Positions 9,640 to 19,998 of a stretch of DNA of 64,000 bases are shown here, in pieces; within the stretch, counting starts at the first letter, position 1, and the number at the start of each line of letters is the position of its first letter. Both the position numbers and the translations under genes were made by a program. This DNA is from Mesostigma viride (lineage: Eukaryota > Streptophyta > Mesostigmatophyceae > Mesostigmatales > Mesostigmataceae): positions 783,016 through 847,015 of the forward strand of contig RPFO01000188.1 of assembly GCA_009746045.1 (NCBI GenBank). Reading direction: 5' to 3'. The notes under the pieces were generated by a model that worked only from the letters and a program-made list of their open reading frames with translations, made no database searches and had not been told where the DNA came from.

Positions 9640-10660
9640 CCGCAGGCCCCTGATTTTGCCAAGGGTGCGGTAGTGTTGGAACTGTTTGCGGGGATCGGAG
9701 GGGGCATTGCAGGCTTTTTGGCCGCAGGCGGCGTGTGCCGTAAACTCATCGCGGTAGAGCCATCGCACAAGGCGCGTCAGGTGTACTTCAGTCACTGTGG
9801 CGTGTTGTCGCGAGAGTATCCCGCGCAGTTTCCGCCATCAGCATGGCGTGACCCGTTTGGGGAATGTCCTCAAGATATCCGAGCCATCGGTGAGGTGCAG
9901 GTGCAGCAGTTGTTGCGCAGGCATCATGCCATCGACTTGGTAATTGCGGGTTGGGAGTGCCAGGGCCTGAGCCAGGCAGGGCAAGGGCGGGGGCTAGCCG
10001 ATCCGCGTAGCGCGCTGTTCTGGGAACTGTTGCGTGTGGTGGGACTGTTGCAGTCGCGTCAGCCCCATCCGCCTGCGTATCTGTTTGAGAACGTTGTGGC
10101 GGGTGACAGCCCACATCAGGCGGTGCGGGAGGACTGGGCTACAATCGTGGCACTCCTGGGGGAGCCCATCGTGTGTGACAACGCAGGGCTGGGTGGGCTC
10201 ACGCATCGTTTGCGTGCCTATTAGACCAACGTGGCGTGTGCGACCGGTGTGCAGGCAGTCTTGGGGGCCGTAGCAAGGCAGCATCCGAGTGTGTCTGCGG
10301 AGGCCGGTAGCATTGCCTTCCCACCTAGTCACGCAGAAGGTGGATAGCGAGGATCGCCCACCGTATGCACGCGTCAACCGGGTCGGGAGCCCCATGTGTG
10401 CACTGCCGACCCTGGTCAGTTACCAAGGGTCCGGACAGCATACGGTGATCGGGGTAAGGGTCTCGTTTGGGACACTACCACCGGTCTGTTGGTGCAGCCA
10501 CCCGCAGAATTTCGTGAGGCCAGTATGGGTTTTCATGTCGGGGCCTCGGCGCTGCCGGGTGTGCTCGAGAGTGAGCGCTGGTCTTTGATAGGCCAGGCTA
10601 TGTCGGTGTTGCAGGTCGGGTATGTGCTGCTTGCATCGGTTGCCGTGCGCCAGTCTGGGG
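9640..10660 (+). pseudogene. C5 cytosine-DNA methyltransferase region (part of retroelement)
   Basis: Motif I is LELFAGIGGG (AdoMet binding). It is followed by an acidic motif II-like V-E-P-S and, further on, by D-I-R (motif III-like). Motif IV reads AGWECQGLSQAG, keeping the catalytic Cys in an E-C-Q setting where most family members have P-C-Q. Motif VI is L-F-E-N-V and motif VIII is H-R-L-R-A-Y. Downstream are the N-R-V-G-S-P and L-P-T-L-V-S region near the target-recognition part and a motif IX/X-like C-terminal helix region. The enzyme family transfers a methyl group to carbon 5 of cytosine in DNA. In this context it could have marked element DNA. Fossil; broken. Confidence 0.8.
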
Positions 10661-11382
10661 GGGCGTCCCCAGCCAATCCGCCTCACTGTTGAGGCGCGCG
10701 CAGCCAAACTGAAGCGCCCTGCAGCGACGGGGACTTCATCAGCATGGGGGTGGCGTCTGCGACAGGTGTGGACTATCATTCTCATGACCGCCCTGCTGAC
10801 CAGCACCGTGCTGGCCGGCGAGCCCACGCTGCATCGGGTAATACACCGTGCGGCACGCGAGGCTCCGGCGGTGGGTGTCACACCAGGTGTGGCAGCCTTT
10901 TCCTTGTTCCACGACGATGCGGCTAGGGCGCCGCATCTTGAGGCACACATGCGGTAGCTGTGGGTGATCCCGCGGATACGCACCCCTGGGCTATTGGCGA
11001 ACACCTTTCTGATGCGCAGCGCTCAGCCATGCTAAAGTGGCTATAGGCACTGCAAGGGGGGGCTTCGCTTTCACAAGTGATGAACTGGGGTGCTTCAATG
11101 GTATTAGTTTTTTCAAATCAAAATGATTTCTTCACAGTTACGAAACAGGCGTGGGAATAAGTAACCGTTGGATAGCACGCGCTGTAAGATAGTGACCTTG
11201 AGCGACTGACGGTTGCGAAGGTACCAAAGGTTCCGAATCCGATTCCCTCCAGGCAATTGCGTCAGCCGCTGCATGTGCCCAGGGACCACTTTTGGCGCAA
11301 TTTCGAATTTCCGGCGCGGTGAGCTTTTTTTGGCCGTCCGATTTTCGCAGTGCAAGATTCCTTGCACGTTGCGCCTGCTGTT

Positions 11383-11413
11383 GGCAGTGGCCGCGCCAAC
11401 TGCCAACAGCCAA
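11383..11413. repeat. Hairpin-forming inverted repeat
   Basis: GCTGTTGGCAGT and ACTGCCAACAGC are perfect 12-base inverted arms separated by 10 bases (GGCCGCGCCA). The surrounding 11050-11580 stretch has no supported gene. The hairpin lies between the retroelement and the spliced gene beginning at 11583. Confidence 0.8.
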
Positions 11414-11582
11414 CCAAGGCAACTGCAAACGACCAAGAACTTGGAAAGGCGCGGTGTTTGAAAACCTCCATCGCGTCTTGCTCCTCCACCGGAAGTTAAC
11501 AGGAAGCTCTGAAATTTGACACAGGAGATTTGATCGTGAGATGGTGATTCTGATGCTGTGCTCGTGAGATGGTGATTCTAGG

Positions 11583-14500
11583 ATGGGCAAACATCATCCG
11601 CAGCCTGTACAGGTAGCTTCCGACGAGGTGAAGAAGCGATTCTTGCAGAACAAGTTCTTGGAGGAGGGGCAGCCCAAAGTTTGCGTCAGTCCCCTAGAAT
11701 ATCGGTCAACGCTGCGCACTGAGGCAGATCGCCGTCCTGAGCGAGCGTTATCTCGCGCCGGGGATTGTTAGAAAATACCAGGACGAGAACCATTTCCAGG
11801 CCTGCGTTGCCCGTTTGCTCGTAGTTTGTCCTTGGGCTGGGGCGCTGGCAGCGTCAGAGTTTCAGGCTGCAAAAGCTACTTATGCAGCCAGTCTAGAAAA
11901 GTTCAAGACAGGAAATCGGAAGCAACCGCCCCTCGAACCGACACAGTTGACAGCCGCCCAGTACATTGAGGCGCAGTGGTCCCGATACCTCTCAAACCAC
12001 AAGGACAAGGATGTGAAGAGTCCTAGTGACGATGACGACAATGAGGGTCCCCCACGGAAGATGAGGAAAAAACAAGCGAAAGAGCGGGTCAGCACAGTCA
12101 ATGCCGACTCGCCCACCGGCAGCAGCCGGCAGCCTCTGAGTTCCCTGACGAACATCGTCGCTTTCGAGAATGCCGCCAAGGTAAATTTTGCTATTCAAAA
12201 ATCTTTTGTTTTATTTATCGTTTGCTGGTGGCCAGCGCCGCCAGTGTCATAATTATTTAATGAAACTACCAATGCGTCAGTGTACCCGGCCCCTCAGTGT
12301 ACTCGCTGAAGCATTAACTCCCCTTCATTTCGTATCAATGCTCTCTTGTGCAGACCGACGAGATCAAGCCGATGGACATCCAAACGACGCAGGACGACCA
12401 CATCGAAAGGCTCGAGCGCGAGCTGGCAGAGGCGAAAATGCGGAGGGCTGCAGCGGCCACCGCAGGGCCCCCAGCTCAGCCGTTGATGCAGAAATCAGCC
12501 GCGGGGCCCACTATTTTCATCACGCCACCACTCCCGCCAGCAGCCGGCTTTGCTGCTAGCAAAGCGAAGGAGTGCCTCATTGCAGTCCAAGATGGTCCAT
12601 CTGCCAAGGCTGCTTTTGTACCGGCCGTGAAGAAGGTGGAAAATTCTGCCCGCAAGGAGGGGGGTGAGGGTGACCAGGTGGGAAAGAAGATGGGCGAGAC
12701 GGCGGGGGAGATGGCGGAAAAGAAGGTGGCCGGGACGGGGGGAAAGAAGGCGGGTGAGGTGGGGGGAAAGAAGGCGGGCGAGGTGGGGGGAAAGAAGGCA
12801 GACGGCAAGGCGAGTGAGGTGGCGGGCGACAAGGCAGGCAACCTGGCGGCCCAGAAAGGGGGCAAGAAGGCAGCCAAGCAGGCAGAAGGCTCCCCCCCTC
12901 TTGACCTGGGCCTGCAACATTTTCTTGCTGCGCTTTCTACCAAGGCACGGTGCGGGATCCACCGGCACAACCAGAGGTTGGCCTTTTTGTGGCCCAGCGC
13001 TACCTTCTGGTTCTGCCGGACGAGCCGAGCTCGATCATTTGGGAGATCGGCAAGATACAAGCGCACAATCCACGGAAAAAAAAGTCTGTGGGAAATCAAG
13101 TTTGTGGATTATTCCGGGCAGACAGCTGTCTACAATGCTCCCCTGGACAATTTGCCGCAGGGTGGAGATAGCAAGGAGCTGCATGCCTGGGTGGTCCTGG
13201 ACAATGTTGTCCAGGATGACCTCGTCAACTACGGCAAAGTCAAGCGCCGCCAGTGGTACGCCAAGTGCCAGGTCAAGGCAGAGGAAGAGCGTCAGCTAAA
13301 GAAGCAAGAAAAGAAGAAGAAGAGGATGGCAGACGAGGAGGAGGGTGGGGACAGTGAGGGGGAGGAGGCGGAGGACGGGAGGGAGGCGGAGACGGAGGGG
13401 GGAGCAGAGGTCAAAGCCAAGGCCAAAGCGGAGGCGAACTCCAAAGCCGAGCCGGAGGCCAAGGCCAAAGCACAGGCGGAGGCCAAGGCCAAAGCGCAGG
13501 CGGAGGCCAAGGCCAAAGCGCAGGCGGAGGCCAAGGCCGAAGCGGAGGCGGAGGCCAAGGCCAAAGCGGAGGCCAAGGCCAAAGCGGAGGCGGAGGCCAA
13601 GGCCAAAGCGGAGGCGGAGGCCAAGGCCAAAGCGGAGGCGGAGGCCAAAGCCAAAGCGCGGAGGCGGAGGCCAAGGCCAAGGCCCAAGCGGACAGCATGG
13701 GGTTTTCTAAGGACCAGGGTGGCGATGGGGCCGTTGCCTAAGGGGGGGGGGCGCTGCCGTGCAACTTCACATCGCCACTTCCTGCAATGCGGCAGCCTGC
13801 TTTCTGGGATGCTGAACCACCAGAGCCGCCAGCCCTGACGGAAGCGGAGGTGGAATTGGCAAGGCTGGAGGCGTTGATCATGAGGCAAAAGGCCCTTGTT
13901 CAGCGGCAAAGGAATGCTGATGTCTCGATGTCAAGTCACACGACATGACAGCAACATCGGTAGGTGCTCACAGAGTTGCGGTTGTCAGAGGTTTTTTTTT
14001 TTATCGTCGTTGATCTGCATGAAATGAATTTATGAATGTGCTAGTATGTTGTGTGAGAGTTGTGTATTCAGCGCCATCAAATGGTTTTCCGATATCTTGT
14101 TTCCATTTCTTTGCAGGTTGACTGGACGCGCCAAGAGAGAGCCATGGGGCGCCATGCTGGTGATGACTCAGACAGTGATGATGACAGTGTGGGCTCTTCC
14201 GGGGTGTCCTCACCACTCAAGGTATTTTGGTTTCGGTTACAGTACTCGTGTTGTTTTTTAGTTTACATAAGAATGTGTGTGCAAGGGAAATTTGTTGTTG
14301 CATTCTTTGTGACATCTGCTATACCTGTTCCAATGAGGGCATTTAATTAATTAATTAATAGACACGTGACTGCGTCACGTGAGCATAAGCCCTCAGTGGG
14401 AGCGGAACATGGGATGGAATGGATGGTATAAGCTATCTAGGTCCTAGTTACAGGGGTGTGGGCACCGCGGCCCGAATCGCTATGAATGCCATACTTGGTC

Positions 14501-16850
14501 ACAAGCGGAGCCCCCACAGGCTTGGGGGTGGTCTCCTTCATCACTACTTGCCATCTATCCTTGCGCACCATCTGCCTCCATATTACAGACAAACCAGGAG
14601 GCTGCCCGGGGGTGAGCCCGTCACGTCTAGTGTAGCACATGTCCATGCCGAGTCTATCACGAAAAGTCCACGGGTGGCGACCCTGCCGCGCGCGGCCGGG
14701 GGCACGCCAGGTGAGGACATATCGCCCAGGCTGGGCGGGCTTGGTGCCAGCTAGTCTATCTGATGTATCTACCTGATCTGTGCGGGCCAGGTGCCCGGCT
14801 AGCTAGGCCCAGGCGCCTGTGCCTAATAATGTGGGAAACATAGGGCAAATCAGCGTACAAATCCTCATTACTAATGTGCAAACCAAAGGGGATGTTAAGG
14901 GCCTTGCGCAGCATCTTGGTGACGGCGCCGTCGAGTCGTTGCTCCAGCTCCTGCATCAGTGTCCACGTCTCGGCGCCGTAGGTCAGGATCGTCAGAATGA
15001 CGACCTTGAAGAGGTCACGCTTGACGATCCGGGGTAGGGCGGGGTTGCTCCACCAGCGGCGGTGGTCATGGAGGTGCGCCCACGCCATGCCGATCCGTGT
15101 CGTCATGTCGTCCTCGCAGTCGGGAAGCCAACTGCCGAGCAGCTTGAAGCGGCCTGAAGGAGGGTAGTTGACCTCGGCATCGTCTAAGAGGCGGAGTGTG
15201 GGTGGGGGCCCTGCCATGCCGAGGGCCAGGGCCTCCGTTTTGGGGCTGATTTCTAGACCAACCGCCCGAGCCTCGAGAGCCAGGCAGTCCAGCCAAAGTT
15301 GGGCAGACTCCGGCTTCTCGATGAGCGTGATGTCGTCGGCATAAATGAGGTCAGCTAGTAAATTCTGCTTGTTAGTCGGCCCCCTTCCCCAAGCTCGTTC
15401 GTGATCGCTAGGCCAGGGGCACGGCCTGCAATGCTAGCAAAGCGAGCACGTGCCTGGCGCATAACATAATCCACTACAATAATAAACAGGTACGGCGACA
15501 GGACGCAACCCTGCCAGACGCCGGTCTGCAGTGGGCAGGGCGGGGTAATGCCGTGTTGAGTGCGCACCGAAGTGGTCGACCCCTCATACAGCGTGCGGAT
15601 GACGGTAATCAGGGGAGTGGGGACGCGAGCGCGAGCAAGTACAGCCCATAGAGCGTCCCAGAGGACAGAATCAAAAGCCTTGATGAAGTCGACGAAGATG
15701 AGGATGGCGGGAAACTCACCAGGTTGCAGGAGAGCGATTTCCTCGAAGAGGCGACGCGCGACGAAGATGGCCATGACCGTGTTGCGCCCAGGACGGAAGC
15801 CCATTTGACTTTCCCCAAGGTGACAGTCGAGGGCAGAACGAAGGCGGTTGAGGATCATGCGCATGAACAACTTAAGTGCGGCGCTCTGGATGCAGACTCC
15901 TCTGTAGTTGGCGGGGTCGTCAGGGGAACCTTTGTTTTTGTACAGCATAATACGGTAGCTGTGCTGCCACTCAGGAATCGGCGGCGCGTCGGCAAGCAGG
16001 ATCCGGTTGCAGACGTCAAGCAGAAACCCCGTGAGCGCCGTCAGCTTAATCACCGGGGCTGGGAGCTGGTCAGGTCCAACGGCAGCATAGAAGCGGAGTT
16101 GCTTGGCGGCGGTGCTCAGCTCGAGCTCGGTGAACGGCGGGAGCTCGTTGAGGGCATGCAGAGGCATTAATCATTTATTCCATCAATCATACAAAGGGAG
16201 CGGTTGCAGGGGGTAAATCTTTTTTGGGTGTTGGGGGCAGGCATCAGTTTTTTTTTTTTTTAGGGGCGGCAGGCATCTTTCATTTAATTTTTTGATTGAT
16301 ATGGCCGGGGGCAGGCAGGTAAGGTTATTGTTCCTTACTTTTCAGTGGGAAAGTGAATGGGTATTATTTTTCATTGGGGCACCCCACCACATCCATTTAT
16401 GCATGCCACCCCACCACATTTATGTAGGCAAGGAATTGTCAAGGAAGCAAGGTAGGGGTTTTGTGCACAGGTACATAGGTTAGCTCCTCGTTTCTTCATG
16501 CTAGCCTTCTGGATGTGATGTTTTTGTGGTGCAGAAGCTCGGGATGCCAACAAAGTGGGAATCATTGACGAGTAAGGAGCTCAAGATATGTTTGCCCATG
16601 CCGTGTATTTTGCATGCATATCATGAATTTTTGCGTAGGCTGTTCACAGCCATGTCACCCATTCATAACGTATCATTGGAACATCTCTTGATTTTTAAAG
16701 TTACGGCTGTTGCTGCTATACTGCTTGCTTTCTAATGTATGAACTGTATGATTTTCATCCCTTGTATTTCCCTGATTTTCGTATATGTTTGTGGAGCAGA
16801 AAAGCGGCACACCGGCGAAGCGCCAACGCACCTGGAGCAAGGACTCGTAG
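11583..16850 (+). CDS. Spliced gene of unknown function, split by a LINE
   Basis: Proposed exons: 11583-12180, 12354-13959, 14117-14221, 16535-16571 and 16800-16850, all with GT and AG borders. Exon 1 begins [20 protein letters not shown]. Exon 2 has a coiled-coil-like start ([14 protein letters not shown]), repeated G-K-K-A-G-E-V units, a folded-looking stretch near [10 protein letters not shown], then a long Ala/Lys/Glu repeat. Exon 3 is acidic and Ser-rich (D-D-S-D-S-D-D-D-S). The last exon ends [10 protein letters not shown], a possible nuclear signal. No known domain is recognised. The frame changes in exon 1, in the Ala/Lys repeat and at a run of ten G near 13741, so decay or homopolymer error is likely. 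The LINE at 14346-16170 sits antisense in the intron before exon 4. Confidence 0.45.
13410..13690 (+). repeat. Coding minisatellite for Ala-Lys-Ala-Glu repeats
   Basis: Tandem units built from GAGGCCAAGGCCAAAGCG and GAGGCG, about 24 bases per full unit, encode A-K-A-K-A-E-A-E. The protein would be a highly charged single alpha-helix-like or disordered segment. Length of the array changes by multiples and non-multiples of three in such repeats, which fits the frame change seen at its 3' end. Confidence 0.85.
14346..16170 (-). mobile_element. 5'-truncated LINE-1-type non-LTR retrotransposon
   Basis: Minus-strand translation gives non-LTR reverse transcriptase: G-P-D-Q-L-P near the start, N-Y-R-G-V-C-I-Q, the fingers motif [29 protein letters not shown] and the catalytic [11 protein letters not shown]-terminal region follows with L-T-Y-G-A-E-T-W and R-H-R-R-L-G-L-A, ending [11 protein letters not shown]. 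No endonuclease is present because the 5' part is missing. One frame change occurs between the Q-G motif and Y-A-D-D. The 3' UTR is about 90 bp and contains a perfect hairpin (CACGTGAC, loop TGC). The 3' end abuts a TTAA repeat. It is inserted antisense in an intron of the 11583-16850 gene. Confidence 0.9.
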
Positions 16851-16883
16851 TCCCATTTCGGATAACTGCCATGGGTTGCCGCA

Positions 16884-17021
16884 ACATGGCTGTATTTTTT
16901 GGCATTTTTGGAATTCTACACGAGCCAATCGACCCTGACATGCAGCGTCCCGGCGGGGCGCTGCATGCCAGGTTCGATTGGCTTGTGTAGAATGCAAAAA
17001 TGCCAAAAAACACAGCCATGT
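16884..17021. mobile_element. Short foldback (MITE-like) element
   Basis: Left arm from ACATGGCTGTATTTTTTGGC and right arm ending GCCAAAAAACACAGCCATGT are inverted repeats of about 65-70 bases each, with only a few mismatches. The centre holds a second inverted pair, CATGCAGCG and CGCTGCATG. There is no coding capacity. A target duplication is not obvious. It lies just downstream of the stop codon of the spliced gene, so it could form a strong hairpin in that transcript. Confidence 0.8.
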
Positions 17022-17261
17022 TTCCAATGTAGCAGATTCATTGGATGAGAAATTCAGCATGGTCCGATGGGAAATGGGAGGCCATTACATACATGGGCCC
17101 AGCTAGCAAATGCGGGGTGGTCAGCAAATGCAGTGAATATTTGTCATCATCAATATGGCATACTATTTTGATAATAAAAGAATGTGTCCTCCTAGCATTG
17201 TTTGCAACAATGCTGATTCTTATGCTGGCAGATTGCCGCTGCTAGCATAAGGTCTATGGTT

Positions 17262-17550
17262 TGCATTTTCTCAGTATTCTCAGTCCCTTGTTATTCTCAG
17301 TTTTCTCAATATTCTCAGTTTCCCAATATTCTCAGCCTGTGCACTATTCTCGATCCCCAAGTCCCTTTATTCTCAGGTATATTCTCAGGCCATTCTCACC
17401 CCTTATTCTCAGATTATTCTCAAAAATTCTCAGCTATTCTCAGCCAATTCTCAGATATTCTCAGATATTCTCAGAAATTCTCAGATATTCTCAGTTATTC
17501 TCAGGCCATTCTCAGGCAATTCTCAAAAATTCTCAATAAATTCTCAGCCG
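17262..17550 (+). repeat. ATTCTCAG-based imperfect repeat
   Basis: The octamer ATTCTCAG recurs some twenty-five times with spacers of 0-12 bases. It is not a clean tandem array. The plus strand is pyrimidine-rich and lacks guanine-rich runs. No gene is supported between 17030 and 17560. Confidence 0.85.
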
Positions 17551-17559
17551 AGTTCCTAT

Positions 17560-19560
17560 AGTGCATCGTGAAACTCGTAACCGGCCACTGTTTGTGACTC
17601 AAAGGTCGCAAGCTGTCCGGAGGCTTAATTGTCGGCGAGCCTCGATCTCGTTGACCGCGCGCAGCATGCCCTTGGTAGAACTCATCGCTGGCGGCCGCGG
17701 CTGCTGGTGCTGAGTCGGGAACTGCCGGGCATGCTAGCGCCCGCTCGTCCGCGTTGCGGGGCTTGTCCCTTGGGCCGGAGGAGTCCGGGCGACTGCCAAA
17801 CGCCGGGCCTGAAAACCTGGGCTCGGTCTCCCCCGTGCCACGTCCAGCGTGCCTGCTACGGAGTTTGGGGCAGTCGCGCTTGAGGTGATCGACCCACCTC
17901 ATTGCACATGAAGCAACGGGCTTTACTCGCGTCTATGGCGTTGAGGCCATGGTCAGCGTTCCCGTCCTCCAGGTCATCGGGGGAGTCATCGTTCTCCTCG
18001 CCGTCGTGCTCCGTGGAATACAGCTGATTCGCCCGCCGCGGGGGACCTGATCTGAAGAAACGACGCACCGATGGTGCGCGCCCGCGAGCAACGACGTCGG
18101 CCACCTGCAGAAGATACCGCTGGATATTCAGGATATCCCACTCATCCCAAGGGACCTCCGCGTAGTGCTTCAGTACCTCGTCCTGCAGCTCGGGACTGAG
18201 GGCCTCGATGAATCGGATCTTGTACTCATACCATGTCATGTCGGTCAGGTATGCAGCGCTGGACTCAAACTTGGATAGAAACTCGCGGTACGGGGTGGAT
18301 CCTTGGCGTAGCTTGCCAAAGGCTAGTCGCTCGTGGATCACAGCGTCTGGGGGCACCAGCTTGCGGCGCACCTGATCCATCAGCTCCTCCACGGTGTGCG
18401 GGTACGATTGAGATGCGATGCTCTCGCAATTCAAGATGCTCACCTGCATGGCACCGAGGGGTCCATGCAGGTGTTGACAACGTGCGGAATGAGATCGCAG
18501 GTGGCCAGTTCCCAACTGTGGTGGTTACACCAGACGGTATATACTGTTGTTGCCACATGCGTCCCCATTCGTCAATCTCCCGTGGTTTCATGTCCGCGTG
18601 CAGCTTGGGAACATTCTTGAAGGTGGGCATCGGTGGGGCCTTCACAGTATTATAGGCTTGCATGGGTCCACCGACCTCGCGATATGCAATGGATCCAAAG
18701 GCTGGGGGCTGCGACCGGGGAAGAGATCCGGATCTGGCCGGCGTGCCGTGCGTCCGCCGCACCTGTACAGACGATGTGTGTTCATACCCCGGGTCCGATC
18801 CAAAGCCACCCTGCTGAAATTCAGATTGCTGACGACAGCGGGCGAGTGGGCAATGCTGCTGTCATTCGCCCGTGGATGCTGCGGTTGGGGGACAGGTCGC
18901 TGGACGGGTGTGTGGGTCTCCTCGTCGTGTGCGGTAGCGCTCCTGTCACCCCCTAGCCATGCCCGTGGCCTGTGAGCTCCGAAGGGCTGGCTCTGAGCCG
19001 CTGGTTCCACGTCGTCATCCACGGCTACTTCCACGTCGCCGAATTCACCATCTGCCCCGGTGTCCTCCCCGTCGTCATCAGAGTTCCACAACGCCGTGGG
19101 TAGTAGGGAAGTACTGCCAAAGGACACTCTACGCCTGCCCCGGTGTATATTGGGGCCGGCGGAGGCCCCAAAGGGCGACCCCGCCCTGCATGCCCAGGGA
19201 TGCAATCCAGTCGCTCCGTGGCTGGCTGCTGATAACGGTAGTGTAGCGTGCCTTCATTCTCGTGCCCGGGCTGCTCAGGGTATCGCGGCTGCAACTGTGA
19301 TCTCGACTGTGGTTGTTGCTGCTGCTGCAGCAGCTGCTGCTGCTGCTGCAGTTGCTGCTGCTGCTGCCGTTGCTGCTGCTGCTGCCGTTGCTGCTGCTGC
19401 TGCAGTTGCTGCTGCTGGAAACCCCCCTGGAGCGCCGGTCTCCCGGCTGCGCCCGTCTCCCCCAAATGTTCCAACCTAGAGTCTGGACTGTCATCATCTG
19501 ATGCGCCTCCGCGGCCCTGGTCTCTGGATCGTTGGGAGCCTTCCGCATGCAGGTCTCTCC
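17560..19560 (-). mobile_element. Decayed gag region of an LTR retroelement
   Basis: Minus-strand translation shows a gag-like segment: K-P-R-E-I-D-E-W at the start of the capsid-like part, then L-R-Q-G-S-T-P-Y-R-E-F-L, W-Y-E-Y-K-I-R-F-I-E-A-L and a zinc knuckle with C-F-M-C-N-E-V-G and later K-R-D-C-P. This order is typical of Ty3/gypsy-type gag. Upstream, the coding strand carries a CAG-type run that would encode polyglutamine. No protease, reverse transcriptase or integrase follows within the window. Fossil; broken in several places; LTRs not identified. Confidence 0.6.
19313..19425 (+). repeat. CTG trinucleotide repeat (CAG on the minus strand)
   Basis: Long runs of CTG interrupted by CAG and CCG pieces (TTGCTGCTGCTGCTGCCG type units). 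On the minus strand this encodes glutamine runs in the gag-like region. Such repeats are unstable in length. Confidence 0.9.
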
Positions 19561-19786
19561 ATGACCTCACCTGTACCTGTCCCTACTTGGACGTGCGGTG
19601 GTACCTCTACCTCCTGTATACCTTGCTCGGGGTTGTCTACCGGTTCTATTTCTCTGTTCCCTGATTCTATTGCTCTGTTCCCTGATTCTATTGCTCTGTT
19701 CTCTTCTTCTGTCTCAAATTTGGAGGCGCGTCGCGTTGGCATGGTGCTCGTATACCAATACCTTACACTGCAGGCAACGCCTCCCC

Positions 19787-19792
<6 letters not shown>

Positions 19793-19874
<82 letters not shown>
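19793..19874 (+). repeat. (GA)n microsatellite
   Basis: About 40 perfect GA dinucleotides directly left of the LINE-2-type 3' end. Confidence 0.97.
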
Positions 19875-19879
<5 letters not shown>

Positions 19880-19904
19880 AACCACGTACTATATATATTA
19901 AAAT

Positions 19905-19998
19905 TTGAGTGATTTCACTCTGCTGTAAGTAATTATATTTTTAATATATATTAAAAATATATAATTACTTACAGCACTGAGAGTGAAATCACTCAAAC
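19905..19998. repeat. Near-perfect palindrome at LINE-2-type 3' end
   Basis: TTGAGTGATTTCACTC with CTGTAAGTAATTATAT on the left is mirrored by ATATAATTACTTACAG and GAGTGAAATCACTCAA on the right, with an AT-rich centre. Because the right arm is the 3' end of the minus-oriented LINE, the left arm is a ~40-bp fragment of the same 3' end in plus orientation. Tail-to-tail insertion of two ends, or a fold-back during reverse transcription, would produce this. Confidence 0.85.

Larger units (their letters stand above)
7690..10980 (+). mobile_element. Decayed LTR retroelement encoding a cytosine-DNA methyltransferase
   Basis: In order on the plus strand: a gag-like region with a Gly-rich linker and a zinc knuckle, a retropepsin-like region, and a complete-looking C5 cytosine methyltransferase module. 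No reverse transcriptase, RNase H or integrase is recognisable, and I did not find the LTRs. Capture of cytosine methyltransferases by Ty3/gypsy-type elements has been described for the streptophyte alga Klebsormidium and by other retroelements in dinoflagellates; this copy fits that class. It is a fossil with several breaks. The missing replication genes could be lost, displaced or supplied by partner elements. Confidence 0.7.

Noticed and set aside
19248-19664. Cys- and Leu-rich plus-strand frames over the CTG repeat
   Set aside because: Translation of a trinucleotide repeat in alternate frames; the gag-like minus-strand reading is better supported.
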